A stretch of DNA of 64,000 nucleotides from Acidobacteriota bacterium (GCA_013289835.1 JABCZG010000007.1:160399-224398), one strand, 5' to 3'; shown: positions 1 to 8,852, counted from the first letter of the stretch. Notes: generated by a model not told the origin, from the letters alone. Program-made: numbers and translations.

Positions 1-2335
1 GTGCCTGGCGGCGCTTTTGGTTGCGCGAACCGGATTCGCACCGTATCCCGCCTCTGCTCAGCAAACTCGTCCGCGCTCCGGGAAAGGCGGCATCGCCAAC
101 CTCGAGGCGAAAACACAGACGCGCAAAGGTGACGTCACCACCGCCGACGGAGACGTGGACATCCACTATAGAGACACGCGCCTCCGCGCCGATCATGTCG
201 AATACAATGGTGCGACCAACGAAACCGTCGCCACCGGCCATGTCATTCTGGACTACAACAATGAACATCTCGAAGCCGACGAAGCGCACTACAACGTCAG
301 CACCAGCCACGGCCTGTTTCACAATGTTCGCGGGACCATAAAAGTTGAACGCCAGCCCAACCCTGCCGTGCTTGTCACGCAAAACCCGCTCTATTTCGAA
401 GCCCGCGAAGTCGAGCGCTTTCCCGGCGACGTCTATCTCGTGCACCGCGCGTGGATCACCATTTGCGATCCTTCGCGGCCGAAGTGGCAGTTTTACGCTC
501 CTCACGCGCGTATCCGGCTCAACAAGACCGCCGCGCTCGTCAACGCCAACTTTCGGCTCTTCCGCGTGCCGCTGGTCTGGCTTCCGTACGCCACCGTGCC
601 CGCGGGCAGCAAAATCCGCGCGACCGGATTCCTCATGCCCGATATCGGCCAGACCTCCCTCAAGGGCTTCATCTTTGGCGACGCCTTTTATTTCGCGCCG
701 AATCCGTGGATGGACGCGACTCTTGGTGCGCAGTTCATGAGCCGGCGCGGCGTCCTCGAGCGCGGCAGTTTTCGTGCCAAGCCGTTCGAAAATACGTCCA
801 TCCAGTACACCTATCTCGGTGTGGAAGACCGCGGCCTGCTAAATCCGGACGGCACGCGCTCTCCGCAGGGCGGCGAACAGCAACGCCTGGAGATTCAGTC
901 TTTGCTTCCCCATGGGTGGCGTTTCGTCACGGATTACAATCAGCTCTCTTCTCTCACCTTCCGGCTCGCGTTTGCCGACACCTTTGGCGAGGCCGTCAAC
1001 TCCGAAGTCCGCAGCGCCATTTTTCTAACCAACAATTTCAAAGGCTTCAGCCTCAACTTTGCAACTCTCGATGACAAAAGTTTTCTGACTCTGCCCGTCG
1101 CCGCGAGTTTGACCGCGGCGGCGGTTCCGGCCACCAGCGTGGCGCTCCGCAACGCGCCGGAAGTGCGCTTCGGTTCCGTTGAGCAAGCTCCGTGGAGCAG
1201 AGCTCCGGTCTATTTCAGCTTTGACGCCTTTGCGGGTGTCGTGAACCGCGACGATTCGACGATTCAAACTCCCGACTTCGTCGATCGCTACGAATTCGCG
1301 CCAAGCGTCACCGTACCCGTGCACTTTGGCCCGTGGCTCGGGGTGACTACTTCGGCGGCCTTTCGCACCACGCGCTATGGCGATTCTCTCGATGCCGCCG
1401 GCGCCGTCATTTCGAATGCGATCGTGCGCAATACCGGCGAATTCACGGTGGACCTCCGGCCGCCCACGTTTGAACGTTTCTTCGACCGCACCTCTCTCAA
1501 GAAGGACAAATCCCGCCGGCGCTACAAGCACACCATCGAGCCGTCTGTCACCTACCACTACGTCACCGGCGTGAACAATTTCGCCGACTTCATCCGCTTT
1601 GATTCCGACGCCACGCTCACGGACACCAATGAAATCGAGTATGGCTTCACGCAGCGGTTATTCCGGAAGGAAGACGACGACCAGCCCGTGGAGCTTGTCT
1701 CCTGGAGCATTTTCCAGAAACACTACTTCGACCCGACCTTCGGTGGCGCCATCGTCAACGGCCAGCGCAACGTGTTCGAGGCCTTCGATTCCATCTCGCC
1801 GTTTGCCTTCGCTTTCGGTCCCCGCAACTGGTCTCCCATCGTCAGCGACATAAAGATCACTCCGGGCGGCCCTTATGATGTGGAACAAATCCTCCAATAC
1901 GATACGCAGATCCAGAGGCTCGTAACTATCGGCACGCTTTTGAAAGTGAAGCCCTACCGTGAATTTTTCACCACGCTGGCCTTTTTCCGCTTGGATGACA
2001 ATCCCGTTCTCAGCGAACTTCCGCTTCAGCCCCCTCCAGTGCTCCCTCTATTTCAGCAGCCCCTTTCCAACCAGATTCGCGCGCTCATCGGCTATGGCAG
2101 CGAAACGCGCAAAGGGCTCAATGTCACCACCGGTGTGGGCTACGACTTCACCAACAAGACGCTGCAAAATCAGATTGTGCAAGTCAGCTACAACGGTGGC
2201 TGCTGCGGCCTGGCCGTGGAGTACCGCCGCATCAACCTGGGAGAAGTGCGCACGGAGAATCAGTTCCGCATCGCCTTCATGATCGCTAATATCGGCACGT
2301 TCGGGAATCTACGGCACCAGGAAAAGATCTTCTGA
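1..2335 (+). CDS. lptD: LPS-assembly protein LptD, 5' end outside window
   Basis: Outer-membrane translocon that, with LptE, inserts lipopolysaccharide into the outer leaflet. The frame is already open at base 2 and reads a hydrophobic stretch ending ASAQ, a signal peptide whose start lies before the window, so the TTG start listed by the ORF track is not the real start. An OstA/LptA-like repeat region (about residues 25-130) is followed by the motif CDPSRPKWQF, typical of the start of the LptD barrel domain, and a long beta-barrel. The C-terminal vicinal cysteines (GGCCGL) fit the family's disulfide pattern. The stop is 2 nt before the amidase gene, so the two are probably cotranscribed. Little doubt about the family. 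Confidence 0.9.
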   Translation, partial: CLAALLVARTGFAPYPASAQQTRPRSGKGGIANLEAKTQTRKGDVTTADGDVDIHYRDTRLRADHVEYNGATNETVATGHVILDYNNEHLEADEAHYNVSTSHGLFHNVRGTIKVERQPNPAVLVTQNPLYFEAREVERFPGDVYLVHRAWITICDPSRPKWQFYAPHARIRLNKTAALVNANFRLFRVPLVWLPYATVPAGSKIRATGFLMPDIGQTSLKGFIFGDAFYFAPNPWMDATLGAQFMSRRGVLERGSFRAKPFENTSIQYTYLGVEDRGLLNPDGTRSPQGGEQQRLEIQSLLPHGWRFVTDYNQLSSLTFRLAFADTFGEAVNSEVRSAIFLTNNFKGFSLNFATLDDKSFLTLPVAASLTAAAVPATSVALRNAPEVRFGSVEQAPWSRAPVYFSFDAFAGVVNRDDSTIQTPDFVDRYEFAPSVTVPVHFGPWLGVTTSAAFRTTRYGDSLDAAGAVISNAIVRNTGEFTVDLRPPTFERFFDRTSLKKDKSRRRYKHTIEPSVTYHYVTGVNNFADFIRFDSDATLTDTNEIEYGFTQRLFRKEDDDQPVELVSWSIFQKHYFDPTFGGAIVNGQRNVFEAFDSISPFAFAFGPRNWSPIVSDIKITPGGPYDVEQILQYDTQIQRLVTIGTLLKVKPYREFFTTLAFFRLDDNPVLSELPLQPPPVLPLFQQPLSNQIRALIGYGSETRKGLNVTTGVGYDFTNKTLQNQIVQVSYNGGCCGLAVEYRRINLGEVRTENQFRIAFMIANIGTFGNLRHQEKIF

Positions 2336-2337
2336 GC

Positions 2338-3759
2338 ATGAACGACACGGACCTGGCTTTCGCGTCCATCGAAGACATCGGAAAACTTTTCCGCAAGCGC
2401 AAGCTATCCCCTGTCGAGCTGACCAAACTCACGCTCGCGCGCATCGAGTTGCTCAATCCCAAGCTCAATGCCTACATTACCGTCACACCTGAGCTAGCCC
2501 TGGCCCAAGCAAAGAAAGCCGAGGCCGAACTCTGCTCGACGCGCAACCGCAAGGGCCATCGCGATCGCGGCCCGCTTCATGGAATTCCGATTTCGCTGAA
2601 AGACAACATTTGCACTGCGGGAATTCGAACGACGGCGGGCTCGAAAATCCTGAAAGACTTCATCCAATTGCATGACGCTCCACTGGTCACCCAGCTTCTT
2701 GAAGCGGGCGCCGTTCTACTCGGCAAGACCAACATGCACGAGTTCGCCTACGGCGTTACCTCCAACAACCCTCACTACGGCCCCGTTTACAACCCCTGGG
2801 ACCTCAAACGCATTCCCGGCGGCTCCAGTGGAGGCTCTGCCGTCGCGGTAGCCGCCGGCCTTTGCTATGGCAGCATTGGCACAGACACCGGAGGTTCCAT
2901 CCGCATTCCTGCTGGGCTCTGCGGCATTGTCGGCCTTAAACCCACAATCGGTCGCGTGAATACAGCCGGCACGATTCCGCTCTCACCTCGGCTCGATTGC
3001 GTCGGGCCCTTGGCGCGTTCGGCCCAAGATGCGGCGCTTCTTCTTGATCCGATCCTGGTGCGCGCAAAACGCGAACCGCGTCTGAGTTCCGCGGGAAAAT
3101 CCTCTTCACAAAAACAAAAGTTCAAGCTCGGTCTGCCGCGTGAATTCTTTTTTGATGTAATTTCCGAAGATGTTGCAAAGGTCTTTGACCAAGCGCTTCA
3201 CTCTCTTCGCAAACGGGGAGCAGTGATCAAAGAAATCTCTATCCCACTATTGCAGGAAACGGAAAACGCTGGAAACCAGATCGCCTGGCCGGAAGCAACT
3301 CGCTACCACCAGCAAGCCGGATGGTTTCCCGCCCATGCCGAGGAGTACGGCGAAGACGTTCGAACGCGACTCGAAATGGGCACCAAGGTTTCAGCCACCG
3401 TTTATCTGGAAGCGCTCGAACTGCGCGACAAGTTCATCCAGCAGTTCCACCTGTCCATCGCCGACGCTGGCGTGGATGCCCTCGTCGTTCCCACCACCCC
3501 AATCACCGCGCCTCTCATCAACGAAGAAACCACGCGGATCAACGAAAAGGATCATTCCACTCGCGCGCTTCTGCTTCGTAACAACCGTCCCGCCAATCTC
3601 GCCGGCGTCCCCGCGATCTCCATCCCTTGCGGTTTCACGCCCGCCGGTCTGCCCATCGGCCTCCAATTCATCGGCGCCGTGACCGACGAACATCTCCTTC
3701 TTCGTATCGCCAACGTATTCGAGCGCGCATATCCACAAACCCTTCGTCCGCCTTTGTAG
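2338..3759 (+). CDS. Amidase-signature family protein (GatA-like)
   Basis: 473-residue amidase-signature hydrolase. The Ser-cisSer-Lys triad is visible: Lys in SLKDN (about K88), the glycine/serine loop GGSSGGS (about S163) and the nucleophile in TDTGGSIRIPAG (about S187). Over its length it resembles subunit A of the Asp/Glu-tRNA amidotransferase, but no gatB or gatC lies beside it, so it could equally be a stand-alone amidase with an unknown substrate. It starts 2 nt after lptD and is presumably translated from the same message. A perfect hairpin follows the stop and separates it from the convergent PAP2 gene. Family certain, substrate unknown. Confidence 0.85.
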   Translation: MNDTDLAFASIEDIGKLFRKRKLSPVELTKLTLARIELLNPKLNAYITVTPELALAQAKKAEAELCSTRNRKGHRDRGPLHGIPISLKDNICTAGIRTTAGSKILKDFIQLHDAPLVTQLLEAGAVLLGKTNMHEFAYGVTSNNPHYGPVYNPWDLKRIPGGSSGGSAVAVAAGLCYGSIGTDTGGSIRIPAGLCGIVGLKPTIGRVNTAGTIPLSPRLDCVGPLARSAQDAALLLDPILVRAKREPRLSSAGKSSSQKQKFKLGLPREFFFDVISEDVAKVFDQALHSLRKRGAVIKEISIPLLQETENAGNQIAWPEATRYHQQAGWFPAHAEEYGEDVRTRLEMGTKVSATVYLEALELRDKFIQQFHLSIADAGVDALVVPTTPITAPLINEETTRINEKDHSTRALLLRNNRPANLAGVPAISIPCGFTPAGLPIGLQFIGAVTDEHLLLRIANVFERAYPQTLRPPL

Positions 3760-3780
3760 GCGAGGGGCTTTAGCCCCTCC
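3756..3780. repeat. TGTAGG-type hairpin repeat, copy 1 (possible bidirectional terminator)
   Basis: A perfect 7-bp stem (GAGGGGC / GCCCCTC, 3762-3768 and 3773-3779) with a TTTA loop, preceded by TTTGTAGG. It sits between the convergent amidase and PAP2 genes, where it could end transcription from both sides, though it lacks a long T-tract. A second hairpin with the same TGTAGG leader lies at 4514-4542, which suggests a dispersed palindromic repeat family. Confidence 0.55.
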
Positions 3781-3813
3781 AGCCCTTCTTCGCCCGCACT
3801 GCAAACAAGCAGT

Positions 3814-4899
3814 TCACACCTCTGTAGCCACCGCGCCTCGCGTCTTCATCACCCACCGGCCGATCAAATACCCCAGCGTCCCCGTCACCATTCCTCCAAA
3901 CACATCCACCACATAGTGATACCGCCCCCACACCGTCGAAACGCACATGCACATCACCAGCGGCGTCATCACCCAGAAAAGCCACCGCCGATGCCGCCAC
4001 GCTCCCCACAATGCCGCAATCGATCCCGCCACATGCTCCGACGGAAACGCCGCGCCACGCACGCGGCCATAGTGTTCGATGAAATTGATCGTCGCCGTGA
4101 ACGGCCCACCCTGCAAAGGCGCGTGCCACGCTCCCGGCATTGAGAACCAAGGGCTCTCAATCGGAAAGAAAATCGCAATCAAGTATCCGACCGCGTAGCC
4201 CACTACCGAATACGTCATCACCGACCAGTATCCGCGCCAGTCCCGCCGGTAATACAAAACGCCGCATACCACCAGCAGGTATGTGAAGTACGTGAGATAC
4301 GCGAACTGCATGAAATCATTTCGCCCCGGCGTCGCAAACTGCTCCAGCCAAACCGCTGGATGCACGCCCGTCAGCCAGTAGTCCGCCGCAATCAATTTCG
4401 CGTCCTGCCAACCCGGCGTAACCAAGTGCACGAGTTTTCCCAATTCCTCAAAACAAAACAGAAAAAACAAATGCGGATACCAGTGCCGCCAAAAATGCCA
4501 GAATTTTTGTGAGTTTGTAGGACAGACATTCCTGTCTGTCCCACTTCGCATCTTGCCGTTCCCTATCGCGCCCACGGCCGATCGCGCTTCACTCCAGCAC
4601 AAAACCATAATCACTGCGCCCACAAACGCCTGCACTCCAACCAACCTAGCGGGATGCGAGAGATTCTCTGCGAACAGCAGAATCAACGCGCTCGACGAAG
4701 CCAAGTACCCCAGCGCCACCCATTCGAACGCCCCACACGCCGCCCAAGCAGCAGCCGCTTCCCTGCTGATCCATTGTGCGATTCCCAGCCCCGCCGCATC
4801 GAAGCCCGCCGAGCGCGACTGGTCTCTCGCGGCAATCTCCTCGCGCCAAGCAATCGCCGTTTCATTCCCTCGAAAACTCTGTCTTTCCCTGGCATTCAT
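3814..4899 (-). CDS. PAP2-superfamily inositol-phosphorylceramide-synthase-like membrane protein
   Basis: 361-residue polytopic membrane protein. The C-terminal half carries PAP2-type motifs PSEH and GRYHYVVDVFGG, the His and Asp pattern seen in Aur1-like inositol phosphotransferases, which move phosphoinositol from phosphatidylinositol to ceramide or another lipid. The N-terminal half adds two or three membrane helices. A 22-bp perfect hairpin repeat is embedded in frame in the linker between the halves. The ATG overlaps the stop of the HAD phosphatase by 4 nt (ATGA), so translation is coupled and the start is well supported. Together with the CDP-alcohol transferase and the phosphatase it suggests inositol-lipid synthesis. 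A plain lipid phosphatase is the alternative. Confidence 0.75.
   Translation of the reverse strand: MNARERQSFRGNETAIAWREEIAARDQSRSAGFDAAGLGIAQWISREAAAAWAACGAFEWVALGYLASSSALILLFAENLSHPARLVGVQAFVGAVIMVLCWSEARSAVGAIGNGKMRSGTDRNVCPTNSQKFWHFWRHWYPHLFFLFCFEELGKLVHLVTPGWQDAKLIAADYWLTGVHPAVWLEQFATPGRNDFMQFAYLTYFTYLLVVCGVLYYRRDWRGYWSVMTYSVVGYAVGYLIAIFFPIESPWFSMPGAWHAPLQGGPFTATINFIEHYGRVRGAAFPSEHVAGSIAALWGAWRHRRWLFWVMTPLVMCMCVSTVWGRYHYVVDVFGGMVTGTLGYLIGRWVMKTRGAVATEV
4514..4542. repeat. TGTAGG-type hairpin repeat, copy 2, inside a gene
   Basis: A perfect 9-bp inverted repeat, GGACAGACA (4520-4528) and TGTCTGTCC (4533-4541), with loop TTCC and preceded by TTTGTAG. It lies inside the PAP2 coding sequence and is read through in frame as a polar linker (SGTDRNVCPTNSQ) between membrane segments. 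It shares its leader and architecture with the hairpin at 3756-3780. Confidence 0.6.
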
Positions 4900-5738
4900 C
4901 TCGAATTCCCCGCGCTCCCTCGTGATTGTTCTGCCGCGTGTGTTTGAAACCCTGCCTCACCCTTTCCGGCACTTACTCCGCGTCCTCTGTGCCCCTGCGT
5001 TCCGTTCTCCGGCTCCCGCCAATGCAGCGTCGCCCACCCACGCATCCCCGCAAGCCGCGCCAGCTCTTCCCGTGGATTCACTGCAACCGGCCTGCCCACC
5101 GCCTCCAACATCCACCGGTCGCCAGCACTGTCGCCGTACGCGTAACAGCTCTCCAAATCCAGTTTCATTTCTAGCGCGACCTTCTTCACCGCACGCGCCT
5201 TCGCCTCACCACTCATCGCGTTGCCCACGATTCGCCCCGTCCATCGTCCTTCCGTTTCTTCCAACCGCGTCGCACACACGCGAATTGCAACAAACAACCC
5301 ACGCGCCGCAAGCTCCGCTTCCAGACTTCGCGCGACTTCCCCCGCTAGCGGCTCCAGCGTCCCGCTCACCAACACGATTACGTGCCCCTGCCCCGCATGC
5401 CACACCACTCGGCTGACCCCATCGCCGAGGAAACTCGTCCCTGGCATTAGTCCACGCGCTTCTATTCGGTCCGCCGCCAATCCTCTCAAGTACATCTTGT
5501 TCGCCCGCAATATCTCGCCAATTCCCCGCGGTGCCAGCCGCGCCGCCTCCCACAACCAAAAAAAATAGTTCTTCAACGGAATCGCTCCTCGGTATCGCAA
5601 CCGCCAGAAAAGTCTCCGCTCCAGCGAAGGCCCCGCCACCAGCGTCCCATCCAAATCAAGAAACGCCGCAACTCCGCCACTTTTCTCCTCAACCTGTTTT
5701 ACTTCCTGAACCTCCTTAACCTCACGCCACGCGCTCAC
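4896..5738 (-). CDS. HAD-superfamily IB phosphatase (candidate phosphatidylinositol-phosphate phosphatase)
   Basis: HAD hydrolase with motif I DLDGTL (about D28 and D30 from the chosen start), motif II VSGT, a downstream lysine and motif III/IV GDSAGD, as in phosphoserine-phosphatase-like enzymes. The ORF track starts at 5858, but a GTG at 5738-5736 overlaps the stop of the upstream CDP-alcohol transferase (GTGA, 4 nt) and is the better start. It gives 280 residues and removes an implausible N-terminus. A charged repeat-like stretch (REVKEVQEVKQVEEK) precedes the domain and a polar low-complexity tail follows it. Its place between a phosphatidylinositol-phosphate-synthase-like enzyme and an inositol phosphotransferase suggests it removes the phosphate from a lipid intermediate; this is inference from context. 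Confidence 0.75.
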   Translation of the reverse strand: MSAWREVKEVQEVKQVEEKSGGVAAFLDLDGTLVAGPSLERRLFWRLRYRGAIPLKNYFFWLWEAARLAPRGIGEILRANKMYLRGLAADRIEARGLMPGTSFLGDGVSRVVWHAGQGHVIVLVSGTLEPLAGEVARSLEAELAARGLFVAIRVCATRLEETEGRWTGRIVGNAMSGEAKARAVKKVALEMKLDLESCYAYGDSAGDRWMLEAVGRPVAVNPREELARLAGMRGWATLHWREPENGTQGHRGRGVSAGKGEAGFQTHAAEQSRGSAGNSR

Positions 5739-6481
5739 ATCGCCTCCTGCGCAGCCCTCTTCGCCACGCGCCCCTGCCCTACATTTCCCGCAATGAACTT
5801 CCATCCCTCCGCCAGCACCGGCAATCCGCGCACCAGGCAAAACGCCGCCGTCATCCACGTCAACACATGTGCGCCCACGCGAATCATCGCGTGCACATCC
5901 GCCGCGAGCTCACCCACCAGCGCCACCGGCCCTCGCGTTAACGCCAGCTCCAATCCCAAATAGCAAAAGCACAGGCATTTCATCGCCGCGTACAACCCAC
6001 GGCTCCAGCGCGAAGCAACCAGCGCCCGCCCCCACCACGTCTTGAGCATCGCGTTCGCGCTCCAACCGGAATGCCCCGCCTTCATCGCCAGCCCGCGCAG
6101 AAAATCCGTCGCCGCCCCGCGCGCAAAAAACAAAACCGGCAGCCACAGCGACACCATCCCCACCACCGCGAAATACGTGAAGTACAAGTTTTCGATCATG
6201 CGGTCGCCCAAAATGTCCAACTGCGCGCCCACTGGCGTCGCCATTTTTTGCTTCCGCGCGAGGTGCCCGTCCAGCGCATCCAGCGCGATCGACGCCACCG
6301 TCAGCCCCACCGCCGCCAGATTCGCCCACGCCGCGCGCCCGAACAGGCACACCGCCGCGAATCCCACCGCCACCCGCAAAAGCGTCACTTTGTTCGGCGT
6401 CCATCGCATACGCACCTGCCGTGCGCCTCGACGGCGCCATCTTCCAATTGGCAACTGCCCTGCCATCCTCCACTCCGGCAA
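5735..6481 (-). CDS. CDP-alcohol phosphatidyltransferase (PI-phosphate-synthase-like)
   Basis: Integral membrane enzyme that transfers a phosphatidyl group from CDP-diacylglycerol to an alcohol. The full signature D-x2-DG-x2-AR-x8-G-x3-D-x3-D is present (DALDGHLAR and AQLDILGD). About six hydrophobic helices follow. The annotated start is the longest ORF. An internal ATG at 6409 (MRWTPNKVTLLRV), preceded by a weak AGGT, resembles the usual family N-terminus and may be the true start. First gene of a three-gene overlapping unit. The alcohol could be inositol phosphate, glycerol phosphate or another; inositol phosphate is favoured by the PAP2 partner. Confidence 0.8.
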   Translation of the reverse strand: MPEWRMAGQLPIGRWRRRGARQVRMRWTPNKVTLLRVAVGFAAVCLFGRAAWANLAAVGLTVASIALDALDGHLARKQKMATPVGAQLDILGDRMIENLYFTYFAVVGMVSLWLPVLFFARGAATDFLRGLAMKAGHSGWSANAMLKTWWGRALVASRWSRGLYAAMKCLCFCYLGLELALTRGPVALVGELAADVHAMIRVGAHVLTWMTAAFCLVRGLPVLAEGWKFIAGNVGQGRVAKRAAQEAM

Positions 6482-6636
6482 ACCACTTACAATGAATCAC
6501 TTACAGACGCGCCCCGCGCATACTCCTCCGCCTCGCGCCAGCCATTTCCTTCAACTGTCGCCCATTCGCCTGAGCCTCCGGGTCTGTCTCTTTTTGCCTT
6601 TGATCCGCGTCTAAGAGGGAAGCACTAGCCAGCTTC

Positions 6637-6668
6637 GGGAATATTTCCTAGAGTTTCGGGATAATCCC
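6637..6668. promoter_or_regulatory. Two short dyads upstream of ccdA, possible operator
   Basis: Two dyad elements, GGGAATATTTCC (6637-6648, near-palindrome) and GGGATAATCCC (6658-6668, perfect odd palindrome), are spaced about two helical turns apart. They end 21 nt before the ccdA ATG. No regulator is encoded next door, so the role is a guess. Confidence 0.3.
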
Positions 6669-6689
6669 TATTGAAGGTATGATTCGACT

Positions 6690-7556
6690 ATGACCGATGT
6701 CTCTCTAGCAGGGGCCTTTCTCGCCGGCCTGGTTTCGTTTCTTTCGCCCTGCGTTCTCCCGCTCGTTCCCGGCTATATTTCCATGCTTTCCGGCATCGGC
6801 ATGGAGCAACTCCGCAAAGGTGACGTCCCCACCTCGGGGCTTTTCTCCTCGGCTCTCGCGTTCGTAGCCGGCTTTTCCGTCGTCTTCATTTCTTTCGGCG
6901 CATCCGCCAGCGCCGTCGGACATTTTCTCCTCCAAAACCGCGCGCTTCTCGCTCCCATAGCCGGCGCGTTGATCCTTCTCTTCGGCCTTCACCTAGTCGG
7001 CGCGCTCATCAAAATCAATCTTCGCATCGGCATCATCCTCGGCGTCATCCTTGTCGCGCTCGGCATCGCCGCCTTGCTGCGCCACGCACCACTTTTCGCC
7101 GGGCTCGGCGCCACTCATTTTTTCTCGCTCTCGCTGATCGGCTTCTTCGGCCCCGCCCTGGCTCGCTGGCTCAATCGCGACGTCCACCTCCGCAGCAGCG
7201 TGGCGCAGCCTGGCCCCTGGAGCGGCTTCTTCCTCGGCTTCGCCTTCGCCTTTGGCTGGACTCCTTGCATTGGCCCGATCCTGAGCGCCGTGCTGATTCT
7301 TGCCGCTCGCAGCGACACCATCGCCCGCGGCGTCCTGCTTCTCGCCGTTTATTCCGCCGGCCTGGCCATCCCATTCCTGCTCACCGCTCTCGGCATCGGC
7401 CAGTTCATGGCTTTCTACAAAAACTTTCGAAAGTATCTCCACGCTGTCGAACTCTTCAGCGGCGCTTTGCTTTTGTTCGTCGGTGGCCTCGTTTTCGTCA
7501 ACAAACTGACCTGGCTCTCCGCTAAACTAACGTTCTTAAATCGCTTTTCACTCTAG
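6690..7556 (+). CDS. ccdA: CcdA/DsbD-type transmembrane thiol-disulfide reductant carrier
   Basis: 288-residue polytopic protein that carries electrons from cytoplasmic thioredoxin across the inner membrane. The two redox cysteines lie in the usual repeats: LSPCVLPLVPGY (C21) and FGWTPCIGPIL (C193). It is somewhat longer than the roughly 240-residue CcdA norm because of an extra hydrophobic segment in the middle. A thioredoxin-fold TlpA follows 33 nt downstream and a free DsbD N-domain lies 1.6 kb further on, so the three parts of a DsbD relay are encoded close together. It may serve cytochrome c maturation or periplasmic protein repair. Confidence 0.88.
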   Translation: MTDVSLAGAFLAGLVSFLSPCVLPLVPGYISMLSGIGMEQLRKGDVPTSGLFSSALAFVAGFSVVFISFGASASAVGHFLLQNRALLAPIAGALILLFGLHLVGALIKINLRIGIILGVILVALGIAALLRHAPLFAGLGATHFFSLSLIGFFGPALARWLNRDVHLRSSVAQPGPWSGFFLGFAFAFGWTPCIGPILSAVLILAARSDTIARGVLLLAVYSAGLAIPFLLTALGIGQFMAFYKNFRKYLHAVELFSGALLLFVGGLVFVNKLTWLSAKLTFLNRFSL

Positions 7557-7589
7557 AGGAGTGCGCCTGAACACTTCGGCCAAGGAAAA

Positions 7590-8153
7590 ATGAAAAAAGT
7601 TCTCTTGATTGTCTCTACCGTGCTCGTGCTCGTCATCGCCACCTACTTCGCGGACAAAGCCACGCGCGTCAAAACCAAAGTGTCCGGTGGCACCGTTAAG
7701 GCCGACGCCTCCGTCGGCACTCCCGCTCCCGATGTCACTTTCAAGGATCTCGACGATAAGGAAGTCCCTCTCAGCCAATACAAAGGCAAAGTCGTCCTCG
7801 TCAATTTCTGGGCCACCTGGTGCGAACCCTGCCAGATCGAAATCCCCTGGCTCATCGAGATGCAGCAAAAATATTCCGACAAGGGTTTCACTATCCTGGG
7901 CGTGGATGTGGACGACGAAGGCAAAGCCGCCGTAGCGCCGTTCGTCGCCAAGGAACGCTTCAACGTGAACGGCCAGAAACTCCCGATGAACTATCCCATC
8001 CTGCTCGGAAACGACGCGGTCGCCGACAAATTCGGCGGCCTTCTCGGTTTTCCAACAAGTTTCTTGATCTCCCGCGACGGCAAAATCATCAAAAAAGTCC
8101 AGGGCCTCGTCAGTTACGACGAAATCGCCAAAGCCATCGAAGCTCAGCTCTAG
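7590..8153 (+). CDS. TlpA/ResA-like periplasmic thioredoxin-fold protein
   Basis: 187-residue membrane-anchored thiol-disulfide oxidoreductase. An N-terminal hydrophobic helix (residues about 4-19) anchors or exports it. The thioredoxin fold has the active site WCEPC (C78 and C81), followed by the ILGVDVD strand and a cis-proline region (GFPTSFLI). It lies 33 nt after ccdA and very probably receives electrons from it. Such proteins reduce apocytochrome c or other periplasmic disulfides. Family certain, client unknown. Confidence 0.87.
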   Translation: MKKVLLIVSTVLVLVIATYFADKATRVKTKVSGGTVKADASVGTPAPDVTFKDLDDKEVPLSQYKGKVVLVNFWATWCEPCQIEIPWLIEMQQKYSDKGFTILGVDVDDEGKAAVAPFVAKERFNVNGQKLPMNYPILLGNDAVADKFGGLLGFPTSFLISRDGKIIKKVQGLVSYDEIAKAIEAQL

Positions 8154-8225
8154 GCGCAGATCTGGGCCCATTTCTGAGCTAGGTTCCTCTGCCGCTCGCA
8201 CAAAACCTTTGCTACAATCGCGCGC

Positions 8226-8684
8226 ATGAACAGACGCACATTACTTCAAACACTCACCACCGCGACGCTCTTGCCGGCATCCACGTGGGCCGCCCCTTTT
8301 TCGGAGGAAAAAATGTCGCCAATGAAAGATAGTCCCGCGCCAGCCTCAACGGCCGTCTACGAACTCCGCATCTATCACGTCTACGAAGGCAAGCTCGACG
8401 ACCTGCTGCGGCGTTTCCGCGATCACACCATTCAGCTCTTCGAAAAGCACGGCATCAAGAACGTCGCCTACTGGACGCCCACCGACGAGCCCCTTAAGGG
8501 CAAAACGCTTGTCTACATGCTTGCGCACCCCAGCCGCGACGCCGCCACCGCCAACTGGCAGGCCTTCCGCGATGATCCCGAATGGCAAAGCGTCCGCGAC
8601 AAATCCGAAGCCAGCGGCAAACTCGTCGAAAAGATCGACTCCACCTTTCTCGCCATGACCGAATTTTCTCCGCCACTACGCTAG
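8226..8684 (+). CDS. NIPSNAP-family secreted protein
   Basis: 152-residue protein with an N-terminal export signal starting NRRTLLQTL, which has a twin arginine but not a complete Tat consensus. It carries one NIPSNAP-type ferredoxin-like dimeric alpha/beta-barrel domain (YELRIYHVYEGKLDDLLRRF, then YWTPTDEP and a tryptophan-rich helix). NIPSNAP domains are small and biochemically ill-defined. It lies 72 nt after tlpA on the same strand and may share its transcript. Confidence 0.8.
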   Translation: MNRRTLLQTLTTATLLPASTWAAPFSEEKMSPMKDSPAPASTAVYELRIYHVYEGKLDDLLRRFRDHTIQLFEKHGIKNVAYWTPTDEPLKGKTLVYMLAHPSRDAATANWQAFRDDPEWQSVRDKSEASGKLVEKIDSTFLAMTEFSPPLR

Positions 8685-8852
8685 TCTGTTTTTTTCTGAT
8701 CCTCGCTTCGAAATCTTGCAGCACTGCCAATCCTCTGCGCTTCAGCCGGTGGACCTTCAAGGCCGCGCGCCGCGGGATTGGCTGGGGTCATAGGACGCGA
8801 TGACGGCCTTGCTTCCCTTGCCGCCCCAAAATCGCTCAGGTACTCTAACGGC

